A stretch of 43,380 bases of DNA from Actinomycetes bacterium. GTDB taxonomy: Bacteria; Actinomycetota; Actinomycetes; Actinomycetales; Cellulomonadaceae. The stretch is from NCBI GenBank assembly GCA_021793675.1, contig JAJYSG010000007.1:14439-57818 (forward strand), given 5' to 3'. Shown piece by piece: positions 25,560 through 33,794 of the stretch. Under the pieces are notes generated by a model, which did no database searches, was not told the DNA's origin, and was given only the letters and a program-made list of their open reading frames with translations. Both the position numbers and the translations under genes were made by a program. Numbering within the stretch: the stretch's first letter is position 1; every line of letters starts with the position of its first letter.

Positions 25560-28253
25560 ATGGCACGCAAGCTCGTCATCGTGGAGTCGCCTGCCAAGGC
25601 GCGCACGATCTCCGGCTACCTCGGCGCCGGCTACGACGTCGAGGCCTCGGTCGGCCACATCCGCGACCTCCCCCAGCCGTCCGAGCTCCCGGCCGACATG
25701 AAGAAGGGCCCGTTCGGCAAGTTCGCCGTCAACGTCGACGACGGCTTCCAGCCCTACTACGTCGTGGACGCCGACAAGAAGAAGAAGGTCGCCGAGCTCA
25801 AGCGGCTGCTCAAGGAGTCCGACGAGCTCTACCTCGCGACCGACGAGGACCGCGAGGGCGAGGCGATCGCCTGGCACCTGCTGGCCGAGCTCAAGCCCAA
25901 GGTCCCGGTCAAGCGCATGGTGTTCCACGAGATCACCCGGGAGGCCATCCAGCGCGCCCTGACCAGCACCCGCGAGCTCGACGACCGCCTGGTGGACGCG
26001 CAGGAGACCCGCCGCATCCTCGACCGGCTGTACGGCTACGAGGTCTCGCCGGTGCTGTGGCGCAAGGTCCGCCCGGGCCTGTCGGCGGGGCGGGTGCAGT
26101 CGGTGGCGACGCGGCTCGTCGTGGAGCGCGAGCGGGAGCGCATGGCGTTCCGGGCGGCCGAGTACTGGGACGTCACCGGGACGTTCCGGGCCGCCGACCC
26201 GGCCGAGCCGGCGTTCCAGGCGCGGCTGACGGGTCTCGACGGCCGGCGCGTGGCCACCGGTCGCGACTTCGACGACCGGGGTGCGCTGCGGGGCGACGTG
26301 GCCCACCTCGACGGCGACGCCGCGGCGGCGCTGGCGCAGGCGCTGACCGGTGCGAGCTTCGTCGTGCAGTCCCTGGAGACCAAGCCGTACACCCGCCGCC
26401 CGGCACCGCCGTTCACCACCTCGACGCTGCAGCAGGAGGCCGGCCGCAAGCTGCGGATGAGCGCGCGTGCCACCATGCGCACCGCGCAGGCGCTGTACGA
26501 GAACGGCTACATCACCTACATGCGCACCGACTCGCCGGTGCTCTCGACGCAGGCGATCGACGCCGCGCGCCGCCAGGCGGCCGAGCTGTACGGCCCGGAG
26601 TACGTGCCGGAGCAGCCGCGCGTCTACACGGCGAAGGCCAAGGGTGCCCAGGAGGCGCACGAGGCGATCCGGCCGGCCGGCGACCACTTCCGCACGCCGG
26701 CCCAGGTGGCGGGCCAGATCTCGGGCGACCAGTTCCGCCTCTACGAGCTCGTCTGGAAGCGCACGGTCGCCTCGCAGATGGCCGATGCGGCGGGTCAGAC
26801 CGCGTCGGTGCGGCTGGCGGCGACCGCCGCCCTCGACGGCCGCGCCCGGGAGGTCGTCTTCGGCGCCTCCGGCACCGTCATCACGTTCCGCGGGTTCCTC
26901 GCCGCCTACGAGGAGAGCCAGGACACCGCCCGGTACGACGACGAGGCCGCCGGAGCGCAGTCCGGCGAGCGCCGGCTGCCGGTCATGGCGGCCGGGGACG
27001 CGCTCGCTGCGAGCGAGCTCCTCGCGGACGGGCACTCCACCACGCCGCCGCCGCGCTACACCGAGGCGGCGCTGGTCAAGGCGCTCGAGGAGCGCGGCAT
27101 CGGCCGGCCGTCGACGTACGCGGCGACCATCTCGACCATCCAGGACCGCGGCTACGTGACGAACCGCGGGCAGGCGCTGGTGCCGACGTGGCTGGCGTTC
27201 GCCGTGACCCGGCTGCTCGAGGAGAACTTCGACCGGCTGGTGGACTACTCGTTCACCGCCGAGATGGAGGAGGACCTCGACGCGATCGCCGCCGGTCAGC
27301 GCGACCGGGTCGACTGGCTCACGGAGTTCTACTTCGGCGACCGGTCCGACTCGCGGGTCACCGGTGGCCTGCGCGGCCTGGTGGACAACCTCGGCGACAT
27401 CGACGCGCGGGACGTGAACTCGATCGAGGTCGCCGACGGCATCACGCTGCGGGTCGGGCGGTACGGGCCGTACCTCGAGGGCGCCGGCGGCGAGCGCGCG
27501 TCGGTGCCCGAGGACCTGGCGCCCGACGAGCTGACCGAGCAGCGCGCGCGCGAGCTGCTCGCCGCCGAGCCCGAGGGTGACCGCGTGCTCGGCGCCGACC
27601 CGGCGACCGGTACCCCGATCGTGGTGAAGAACGGCCGCTACGGGCCGTACGTCACCGAGCAGCTGCCCGAGCCCGAGCTCGACCCCGGCCTGTCGGCCGC
27701 GGCCCGCAAGAAGGCGCTCGCCGCGGCGCCCAAGCCCCGCACGGCCTCGTTGTTCAAGTCCATGACGGTCGACAGCGTGACGCTCGAGGACGCGCTCCGG
27801 CTCTTCTCGCTGCCGCGCGTGGTGGGCGTGGACCCCTCGTCGGGCGAGCAGATCACGGCGCAGAACGGCCGCTACGGGCCGTACCTCAAGAAGGGCACCG
27901 ACTCGCGCACGCTGCCCTCGGAGGAGGCCTTGTTCGACGTGACGCTCGAGCAGGCGCTCGAGATCTACGCGCAGCCGAAGTACGGCGCCGGCCGGGCGGC
28001 CGCCGCGCCGCCGCTGGCCGAGCTGGGCGACGACCCCGAGTCGGGGCGTCCCATCGTCGTCAAGGACGGGCGGTTCGGTCTCTACGTCACCGACGGCATC
28101 ACCAACCGGACCCTGCCGAAGGACGTCACGGCGGAGACGGTGACGCGTGAGCAGGCGGTCGAGCTGCTGGCCACCAAGCGGGCGGCGGGTCCGGCGCCCA
28201 AGCGTGCCCGCTCGTCGGGCGCCCGCACGACGAAGGCCCGCACGAAGTCCTGA
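25560..28253 (+). CDS. topA: DNA topoisomerase I
   Basis: Topoisomerase I (897 aa) relaxes negatively supercoiled DNA. The Toprim domain starts with VIVESPAKARTI and contains TDEDREGEAIAWHL. The catalytic tyrosine is in YITYMRTDSP (about Y320). Four C-terminal repeat units recur from about residue 600, each with a GRYGPY or GRFGLY core, in place of the zinc fingers of E. coli TopA. The last 25 residues are Lys/Arg/Ala-rich, as usual in actinobacteria. The ATG at 25560 starts MARKLVIVES. TAGAGT at 25508-25513 is a possible -10 box. tmk and holB lie downstream, a grouping common in this group of bacteria. Confidence 0.97.
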   Translation: MARKLVIVESPAKARTISGYLGAGYDVEASVGHIRDLPQPSELPADMKKGPFGKFAVNVDDGFQPYYVVDADKKKKVAELKRLLKESDELYLATDEDREGEAIAWHLLAELKPKVPVKRMVFHEITREAIQRALTSTRELDDRLVDAQETRRILDRLYGYEVSPVLWRKVRPGLSAGRVQSVATRLVVERERERMAFRAAEYWDVTGTFRAADPAEPAFQARLTGLDGRRVATGRDFDDRGALRGDVAHLDGDAAAALAQALTGASFVVQSLETKPYTRRPAPPFTTSTLQQEAGRKLRMSARATMRTAQALYENGYITYMRTDSPVLSTQAIDAARRQAAELYGPEYVPEQPRVYTAKAKGAQEAHEAIRPAGDHFRTPAQVAGQISGDQFRLYELVWKRTVASQMADAAGQTASVRLAATAALDGRAREVVFGASGTVITFRGFLAAYEESQDTARYDDEAAGAQSGERRLPVMAAGDALAASELLADGHSTTPPPRYTEAALVKALEERGIGRPSTYAATISTIQDRGYVTNRGQALVPTWLAFAVTRLLEENFDRLVDYSFTAEMEEDLDAIAAGQRDRVDWLTEFYFGDRSDSRVTGGLRGLVDNLGDIDARDVNSIEVADGITLRVGRYGPYLEGAGGERASVPEDLAPDELTEQRARELLAAEPEGDRVLGADPATGTPIVVKNGRYGPYVTEQLPEPELDPGLSAAARKKALAAAPKPRTASLFKSMTVDSVTLEDALRLFSLPRVVGVDPSSGEQITAQNGRYGPYLKKGTDSRTLPSEEALFDVTLEQALEIYAQPKYGAGRAAAAPPLAELGDDPESGRPIVVKDGRFGLYVTDGITNRTLPKDVTAETVTREQAVELLATKRAAGPAPKRARSSGARTTKARTKS

Positions 28254-28312
28254 CCGCCGCGCCGCGGGGTCCTGCGCCGGCGCCGGAGGGGTTCGCCCAC
28301 GGCGGGCGGTGC

Positions 28313-28351
28313 GGGTGGACTTCCAGGCGTGCGGCGTCTGCAGGTCCACCC
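28313..28351. other. inverted repeat between topA and the oxidoreductase
   Basis: GGGTGGAC (28313-28320) and GTCCACCC (28344-28351) are perfect 8-bp arms 23 bp apart, and the interior pairs partly. It ends 13 bp before the next gene's -10 box. It could be the topA terminator or a binding site over that promoter. Confidence 0.45.
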
Positions 28352-28364
28352 GGAGCGTCCCCAC

Positions 28365-28370
28365 TAGGTT
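28365..28370 (+). promoter_or_regulatory. -10 box TAGGTT, leaderless start
   Basis: TAGGTT ends 7 nt before the ATG at 28378. The geometry favours this ATG over the in-frame ATG at 28372, which lies only one base after the box. Confidence 0.45.
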
Positions 28371-28377
28371 GATGCCC

Positions 28378-29385
28378 ATGGCACGCACCCCGGACCCCCG
28401 CACCGCACCGTCGATCCGCTGGGGGATCCTCGGCGCCGGGAACATCGCCGCGCACTTCGCGCAGACCGTCTCGGCGGGCACCCGCGCCCAGGTGGTGGCG
28501 GTCGGCTCGCGCAACCGCGACCGCGCCGAGCGGTTCGCCACCGCGCACGGGATCCCCACCACGCACGTCGGCTACCGCGACCTGGTCGAGGACCCGCAGG
28601 TGGACGTCGTCTACATCGCGACGCCGCACTCCGAGCACGCCGAGAACGCCCTGCTGGCGATCGCCGCGGGCAAGCACGTGCTGGTGGAGAAGCCCTTCAC
28701 GCGCAACGCGGCCGAGGCGGAGCGGGTCTTCGCCGCGGCGCGGGCGGCGGGCGTGTTCGTCATGGAGGCGATGTGGACGCGGTTCCTGCCGCACGTCGCC
28801 GCGCTGCACCAGGTGATCGACGACGGCGAGATCGGCGACGTCGTCAGCGTGCGGGCCGACCACGGGCAGGCGTTCGCGTTCGACCCGAAGAGCCGGCTGT
28901 TCGCGCCGGCGCTGGCCGGCGGTGCGCTGCTCGACCTCGGGGTGTACCCCGTCGCGTGGGCGCTGGACTTCCTGGGCGTGCCCGACGAGGTGAAGGCCAT
29001 GGGTCAGCTCACCGAGACGGGTGTCGACGGGCAGGTCACGATGGCGCTCCGCTACGCGGACCGCGCCCAGGCCGACCTGTCCACGACGCTGTGGGCGAAG
29101 ACCCCCACCACGTCGGACATCTCCGGGACCGAGGGCTTCATCAGGGTGGACGGCGACTTCTACGAGCCGACGAGCTTCACGGTGCGGCGCCGTGACGGGC
29201 GCAGCTGGCGGTTCGAGCAGCCGATCGCTCGGACGTTCGCCCATGAGGCCGCCGAGGTGGCCCGCTGCGTGGCGGAGCACGTGACGCAGAGCCCGCTCAT
29301 GCGGTGGGAGGACACCGTCGCGGTGCAGCGCGTCATGGACGAGGTCCGCCGCCAGGTCGGGGTGGTCTACCCCGGCGAGGAGTGA
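28378..29385 (+). CDS. Gfo/Idh/MocA-family NAD(P)-dependent oxidoreductase
   Basis: A 335-residue dehydrogenase. The Rossmann motif GILGAGNIA is near residue 15, and EKPF marks the family's conserved loop (VLVEKPFTRN). The C-terminal domain has GGALLDLGVYPVAWALDF, in which Tyr occupies the place where many members have the catalytic His, as in the dihydrodiol-dehydrogenase-like subgroup. Typical substrates are sugars, inositols or diols; the one here is unknown. The preferred ATG at 28378 follows a leaderless-type promoter. It stands alone between topA and tmk. Confidence 0.87.
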   Translation: MARTPDPRTAPSIRWGILGAGNIAAHFAQTVSAGTRAQVVAVGSRNRDRAERFATAHGIPTTHVGYRDLVEDPQVDVVYIATPHSEHAENALLAIAAGKHVLVEKPFTRNAAEAERVFAAARAAGVFVMEAMWTRFLPHVAALHQVIDDGEIGDVVSVRADHGQAFAFDPKSRLFAPALAGGALLDLGVYPVAWALDFLGVPDEVKAMGQLTETGVDGQVTMALRYADRAQADLSTTLWAKTPTTSDISGTEGFIRVDGDFYEPTSFTVRRRDGRSWRFEQPIARTFAHEAAEVARCVAEHVTQSPLMRWEDTVAVQRVMDEVRRQVGVVYPGEE

Positions 29386-29402
29386 GTGTCGGGGCGCACG
29401 GC

Positions 29403-29408
29403 TACCCT
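29403..29408 (+). promoter_or_regulatory. -10 box TACCCT, leaderless start of tmk
   Basis: TACCCT ends 6 nt before the GTG at 29415. It lies only 17 bp after the preceding stop codon, so tmk-holB has its own start site despite the close upstream gene. Confidence 0.55.
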
Positions 29409-29414
29409 GACGCC

Positions 29415-30026
29415 GTGGCCGGGCTGTTCGTCTCCTTCGAGGGCGGTGACGGTGCCGGCAAGTCGACGCAGCTCCGGCTGCTCGCCGACTGGCTGGTGGC
29501 CCGCGGCGAGCGGGTGGTGGTGACGCTCGAGCCGGGTGGCACGCCGCTGGGCACGTTGCTGCGCACCGCGGTGCTGCACGGCGACCACATCGGCGCGCGT
29601 GCCGAGGCGCTGCTGTACGCGGCGGACCGGGCGCACCACGTCGACGTCGTGGTGCGGCCCGCGCTGGCCCGCGGCGACGTGGTGCTCACCGACCGGTACC
29701 TCGACTCCTCGGTCGCGTACCAGGGCGTCGGGCGGGGGCTCGGTGCGCGGGACGTCGAGCAGCTGTCGCTGTGGGCCACCGAGGGGCTGCTGCCCGCCCT
29801 GACCGTGCTGCTGGACATCGACCCGGTCGCGGGGCTGGCGCGGGTGACCGGCGAGCCGGACCGCCTGGAGCGTGCGGGCGACGACTTCCACCGGCGCACC
29901 CGCGAGGCGTTCCTCGCGCGGGCCGCCGCGGAGCCCGGCCGGTGGCTGGTGCTGGACGCCACCGTGCCGCCCGAGGAGCTGGCGGCCGCGATCCGGGCGC
30001 GCGTGCTGGGGCTGCTGGAGCGATGA
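29415..30026 (+). CDS. tmk: thymidylate kinase
   Basis: The enzyme (203 aa) phosphorylates dTMP to dTDP. The P-loop is EGGDGAGKST (about 9-18). The EPGGT motif (about 40-44) and the DRYLDSSVAYQG motif bind nucleotide and thymidine. The lid region is the short stretch GEPDRLERAGDDFHRR. GTG at 29415 starts directly at VAGLFVSFEGGDG and coincides with the predicted transcription start. Its stop overlaps the holB ATG, so both replication proteins are made from one mRNA with coupled translation. Confidence 0.95.
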   Translation: MAGLFVSFEGGDGAGKSTQLRLLADWLVARGERVVVTLEPGGTPLGTLLRTAVLHGDHIGARAEALLYAADRAHHVDVVVRPALARGDVVLTDRYLDSSVAYQGVGRGLGARDVEQLSLWATEGLLPALTVLLDIDPVAGLARVTGEPDRLERAGDDFHRRTREAFLARAAAEPGRWLVLDATVPPEELAAAIRARVLGLLER

Positions 30027-31159
30027 GCGTCTGGGACGAGGTCGTCGGGCAGGAGCCGGCCGTCGCGGCGCTGTCGCACGCGGCGACGCATCCGGAGGCG
30101 ATGACGCACGCGTGGCTGCTCACCGGCCCGCCGGGGTCCGGCCGCTCCGTCGCGGCGCGGGCCTTCGCCGCGACGCTGCAGTGCCCCGACGGCGGGTGCG
30201 GTCACTGCCACCAGTGCACGACGACCGTGGGTGGCACCCATCCCGACGTCACCGTGGTCGCCACCGAGGGCGTGTTCATCCGCGTCGAGACCGCCCGTTC
30301 GCTCGTCGGCCTGGCCGCCCGTGCGCCCTCTCAGGGCCGGTGGCGGGTGATCCTCGTCGAGGACGCCGACCGGTTCACCGACGAGGCGGCGGACGCCCTG
30401 CTCAAGGCCGTGGAGGAGCCCGCCGAGCGCACCGTGTGGGTGCTCTGCGCGCCGAGCGCCGCGGACGTCATCGTCACCATCCGGTCGCGGTGCCGCGCGG
30501 TGGCGCTGCGGGTGCCGCCCGTCGAGGCGGTGGCCGAGCTGCTGGTGCGGCGGGACGGCATCGAGCCGCACGTCGCGCTGGTGGCGGCGCGCGCGGCGAG
30601 CAGCCATGTCGGCGTCGCCCGCCGGCTGGCCCGCGACCCGGAGGCCCGTGCGCGCCGGGCGGAGGTGCTGGCGATCGCCGTGCGCGTGCGCGGGGTCGGC
30701 GACGCGGTGCTCGCCGCCGGTCGGCTCGTGGAGACCGCGCAGGCCGACGCCAAGGCGGCGACAGGGGAGCGGGACGGCGCCGAGCGCGCGGCGCTGCTGC
30801 GATCGCTGGGGGCCGAGGGGCTGGCGACACTGCCCCCGGCGGTGCGCTCGCAGGTCAAGCAGCTGGAGGACGACCAGAAGCGGCGCGCCACGCGGGCGCA
30901 GCGCGACGTGCTGGACCGGGCGATGCTCGACCTGCTGTCGCTGTACCGCGACGTGCTCGTGGTCCAGCTCGGCGCCGCTGTCGACCTCGTCAACGTCGAG
31001 CAGGACGCCATGGTGCGCGAGCTCGCGGCAGGATCGACGCCCGAGCAGACGCTGCGGCGGATGGACGCCGTCGGGGTCGCGCGGACGCGGCTCGCCGGCA
31101 ACGTGGCGCCGCTGCTGGCGGTCGAGGCGATGGCGATCGGGCTGCGGCCGCAGGCCTGA
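30023..31159 (+). CDS. holB: DNA polymerase III delta-prime subunit
   Basis: The product (378 aa) is the stator subunit of the clamp loader. Its nucleotide loop reads GPPGSGRS (about 35-42), with Arg in place of the catalytic Lys; delta-prime subunits do not hydrolyse ATP, so this is not a defect. Four cysteines (about 54, 59, 62, 65) form the zinc module. ILVEDADRFTDEAADALLKAVEEP and the sensor-1 region TIRSRC follow, in keeping with an AAA+ fold. The C-terminal oligomerisation domain is helical and charged. The ATG overlaps the tmk stop. A hairpin downstream probably ends the transcript. Confidence 0.95.
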   Translation: MSVWDEVVGQEPAVAALSHAATHPEAMTHAWLLTGPPGSGRSVAARAFAATLQCPDGGCGHCHQCTTTVGGTHPDVTVVATEGVFIRVETARSLVGLAARAPSQGRWRVILVEDADRFTDEAADALLKAVEEPAERTVWVLCAPSAADVIVTIRSRCRAVALRVPPVEAVAELLVRRDGIEPHVALVAARAASSHVGVARRLARDPEARARRAEVLAIAVRVRGVGDAVLAAGRLVETAQADAKAATGERDGAERAALLRSLGAEGLATLPPAVRSQVKQLEDDQKRRATRAQRDVLDRAMLDLLSLYRDVLVVQLGAAVDLVNVEQDAMVRELAAGSTPEQTLRRMDAVGVARTRLAGNVAPLLAVEAMAIGLRPQA

Positions 31160-31226
31160 CGCCGCGGGTCCGCAGGCTTGCCGCTGTGGTGGTCCGGCAC
31201 AACGCAGCGGCCGTTCCTCGGACGAG

Positions 31227-31246
31227 GGCGGGCGCCGGGGCCCGCC
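31227..31246 (+). terminator. hairpin after holB
   Basis: GGCGGGC (31227-31233), loop GCCGGG and GCCCGCC (31240-31246) make a 7-bp GC stem 67 bp after the holB stop. No T run follows. The rest of the 272-bp gap (31160-31431) shows only the promoter listed at 31349. Confidence 0.45.
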
Positions 31247-31348
31247 GTGCGGACCAGATCCGGGCAGCCGTCACGCTCAGGGCATGACCGTCAGCGAGAG
31301 CGAACGCGATTCGCCCGAACGGGTGTGCGATTGGAGCCTCTCAGGGCG

Positions 31349-31376
31349 TTGGCGTGTCAGTGGTCTGCCGTAGTGT
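31349..31376 (+). promoter_or_regulatory. promoter of the DUF222-HNH gene
   Basis: TTGGCG (31349-31354) and TAGTGT (31371-31376) are separated by 16 bp. They lie about 55 bp before the GTG start, whose ribosome site is GGGAGGGGG. Confidence 0.4.
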
Positions 31377-31431
31377 CGTTGCAGGTCAACCACTAGATCA
31401 GAGGTGACCGGGACGGCGGGAGGGGGCGACC

Positions 31432-32823
31432 GTGGAGCGCAGCACGCATCCGCTCGCGGGTGCGTTGACGGCCGCCGTGGACGGGGTGGTCCGTGCCGTG
31501 CAGGCTGCGTCGGCGGGGCTGGGCAGCCTGGCGCAGGACGAGGCGCTCGAGCTGCTGCTGACCCTCGTCGCGCAGTCGGGCCGGTTGACCGTCGCCGCTG
31601 CCCGGTTGTCGACCACGGTGGACGACGACGGGATGTGGGCCACCGACGGCGCGCGCTCGTTCGCGCACTGGCTGGCGGCCCGCACGGGCATGTCCTTCGC
31701 GAAGGCCCGGGACGCCGTAACCACCGGCCGCGCGCTGCGCGACCACCTGCCGGCCACCACCGTCGCGGGGTTGGCCGGGGAGGTTGCCCTGGAGCAGGTG
31801 GCGGCGTTGGCGAAGCTGGCGCCGACCAGTGAGGCTCGCCAGACGGTGCTGGCGGCGCCGGCCGAGGAGTGCGGGGAGGAGTTCCTGCTGGCCGAGGCTC
31901 GCGTGCAGCCGGCCGACTCCTTCCGGCGGCTGGTCCGCCGCTGGGCGGCCGCCGCGGACCCGCATGCCGACGAGCGCGGTTACCGCGCGGCGTGCGAGCG
32001 GGAGTTCGTCGCGCTGGCCCCGACCTCGGACGGCTACCACCTGGCCGGGTTCCTCACCACGGAGCACGGCGCGATGCTCACCGCCGCGCTGGACGGCGTG
32101 ATGACCCCGCCGGTCCCCGACGACTCGCGCAGCTACCAGCAGCGCCGTGCCCAAGCGGTCGCCGACGTGTCCCGCCTCGTCCTCGAGCACGGCCTGGTCG
32201 GCACGGGCTCGGCGGTGCGCCCGCACCTGTCCGTCGTGGTCGACTTCGACACCCTGCGCCGCGCCGTGCAGGACGACCGCGAAGCCCCCGGGAGCGACCG
32301 CAGGGCCGACGAGGACCACCGCGGGAGCGACGAGGCCGGGACAAGCTTCCGCTGGCCGAGCGAACAGACCGGGTCCGGGTGCCTGTTCCGCCTCGCCCCG
32401 GTGGCAGACGTGGAACGGTTCGCCGTCGCCGAGGTCCTCGGCGCGGGTCCGATCCCCGCCAGCGTGCTGGCCCGGTTGGCGTGCGACAGCGAGATCAGCC
32501 GGGTCGTGTTCGGCCCCGACTCGCAGGTGATCAACGCCGGCCGGGCCGAGCGCACCTTCTCCGGTCCCCGGCGCAGGGCCGTGATCGCCCGCGACGGAAC
32601 CTGTCGCTACCCCGGGTGCACCGCGCCACCGGCGCTCGGGGAGATCCACCACGTGGAGCAATGGGCCAGGGACAACGGCGACACCGACATCAACCTCGGC
32701 ATCCTGCTGTGCTGGCACCACCACGACCTGGTCCATCGCCTGCACATCCAGATCCGCCGGTCACCTACCGGCGGCTGGTTCTTCCTCACCAGCCACGGCA
32801 CGCCCGTCGCCGCCGCCGTCTGA
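31432..32823 (+). CDS. DUF222-HNH endonuclease protein (13E12 repeat family)
   Basis: A 463-residue protein with an N-terminal helical DUF222 region (about 25-330) and a C-terminal HNH nuclease domain. The latter has CRYPGC (from about residue 391), the HH pair in GEIHHVEQW, and CWHHHDLVH. This arrangement defines the 13E12/REP13E12-like proteins that occur in many diverged copies in actinobacterial genomes. Their role is uncertain; mobility or DNA cleavage has been suggested. GTG at 31432 has GGGAGGGGG upstream. The 3' end overlaps the end of a decayed MFS gene on the opposite strand. The gene itself looks intact. Confidence 0.85.
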   Translation: MERSTHPLAGALTAAVDGVVRAVQAASAGLGSLAQDEALELLLTLVAQSGRLTVAAARLSTTVDDDGMWATDGARSFAHWLAARTGMSFAKARDAVTTGRALRDHLPATTVAGLAGEVALEQVAALAKLAPTSEARQTVLAAPAEECGEEFLLAEARVQPADSFRRLVRRWAAAADPHADERGYRAACEREFVALAPTSDGYHLAGFLTTEHGAMLTAALDGVMTPPVPDDSRSYQQRRAQAVADVSRLVLEHGLVGTGSAVRPHLSVVVDFDTLRRAVQDDREAPGSDRRADEDHRGSDEAGTSFRWPSEQTGSGCLFRLAPVADVERFAVAEVLGAGPIPASVLARLACDSEISRVVFGPDSQVINAGRAERTFSGPRRRAVIARDGTCRYPGCTAPPALGEIHHVEQWARDNGDTDINLGILLCWHHHDLVHRLHIQIRRSPTGGWFFLTSHGTPVAAAV

Positions 32824-33520
32824 CCTCCGCCGCAGCCGGGGCGGCCAGGCGGCGCCGCATGGCGAGCCGGCGGCGGTCGACGTGAGCGGGGGGTTCGCCG
32901 ACCGGCTCGGTCGTGCGCTCCTCGGCGGCTGCCTCGTCGTGCGCGGCCGCCCGCCGCCCGGGCAGCCTGCGGCAGGCGACGAGCGCGATCGCAGTGAACC
33001 CGACTGCCCGCCAGAACGCGCGGTGGAGTGCCGCCAGCGGGTCGTCGGTGACCTGGACCGTGGCGTCGAGCAGCACGGCGAGGATCGCGGTGCCGGAGGC
33101 GCCGCCCACCTGCTGGGAGATCCTGGTCAGCACCGAGGCGTGCGGCACCTCGTCGGGCCCGGTGTCGAGGTGGGCCACGGTCATCACCGGGATCGTCGCG
33201 CCGCCCGGGCCGAAGCCGTGGACGAGCAGGACCGTGACCAGTCACCACGTGCTCGTCGTCGGACCCGCGACGGCGAACGGGACCGTCGTCTGCGCGACCA
33301 GAAAAGAACGCGGCCACCGTGACGGTCCGGCGCCGATCGCGTCCGTCAACCGGCCGGCCAGCACGTGGCTGAAGATCGACCCGACCCCCTGCGGCACCAT
33401 CATGGGGCTGGCCGTCAGCGCGGTGGCGCCGCGCACCTCCTGCCAGAACGAGGGCAGCAGCAGCAGCGTGGTTCCGAGCGTCGAGGCGCCCACGACGAAC
33501 AGCGCGGCGGGCGACGAACC
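32786..33520 (-). pseudogene. decayed C-terminal half of a DHA2-type MFS drug exporter
   Basis: On the minus strand the translation keeps two recognisable MFS stretches: AALFVVGASTLGTTLLLLPSFW and further on HASVLTRISQQVGGASGTAILAVLL, both typical of the EmrB/DHA2 C-terminal half. They lie in one frame but are split by TGA at 33242-33244, exactly where TSTWW would continue as LVTVLLVHGFGPGG. Just before it (about 33299-33330) the frame reads PSRWPRSF, while the neighbouring frame gives VTVAAFF, suggesting one lost and one gained base. About 225 N-terminal residues are missing. The remaining C-terminal tail is Arg-rich and ends inside the HNH gene. No start codon or promoter remains. Confidence 0.8.
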
Positions 33521-33529
33521 CACCGCCTC

Positions 33530-33781
33530 AGCCTGGCCGCCGTGCGCCAGTCCTGGGTGGGCGGCCGCGAGCTCGGCATCGTCCACATCGTCGAGCGGGC
33601 GATCGTGCGGGGCGAGGTCGAGGCGGTGCGCGCCACGCCGCGCGCGGTCCAGGTGACCCTCGACCTGCTGCGGCACGACGTGCTCATGCAGATGGGCAGC
33701 ATCTCCGACGCCGAGGTCGTCGACCAGGTCGCCGTGCCGCTGCTCACCGGCCGCCCGCCGGAGCCGTCGCCAGCGGCGTGA
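33530..33781 (+). pseudogene. C-terminal fragment of a TetR-family regulator
   Basis: The last 80-odd residues of the open frame read like the end of a TetR-type ligand-binding domain: VRQSWVGGRELGIVHIVERA, then ATPRAVQVTLDLLRHDVLM and a VVDQVAVPLLTGR ending. No helix-turn-helix precedes it; the bases before 33530 belong to the MFS remnant on the other strand. Its frame remains open, and a GTG at 33542 could in principle start an 80-residue product, but no ribosome site is visible. Together with the MFS remnant it looks like one half of a divergent regulator-exporter pair that lost its middle. Confidence 0.7.
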
Positions 33782-33794
33782 CCGTCGCGTCCGC

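Noticed and set aside
25455-28562. A 1035-codon minus-strand open frame opposite topA
   Set aside because: It is low-complexity Arg/Gly/Leu translation antisense to a certain gene, with no start signal.
30023-31159. Loss of function in holB because the P-loop Lys is Arg
   Set aside because: Delta-prime subunits do not hydrolyse ATP, and an altered P-loop is known in the family.
31432-33781. Insertion sequence or transposon around the HNH gene
   Set aside because: No transposase, terminal inverted repeats or target duplication could be found by eye.
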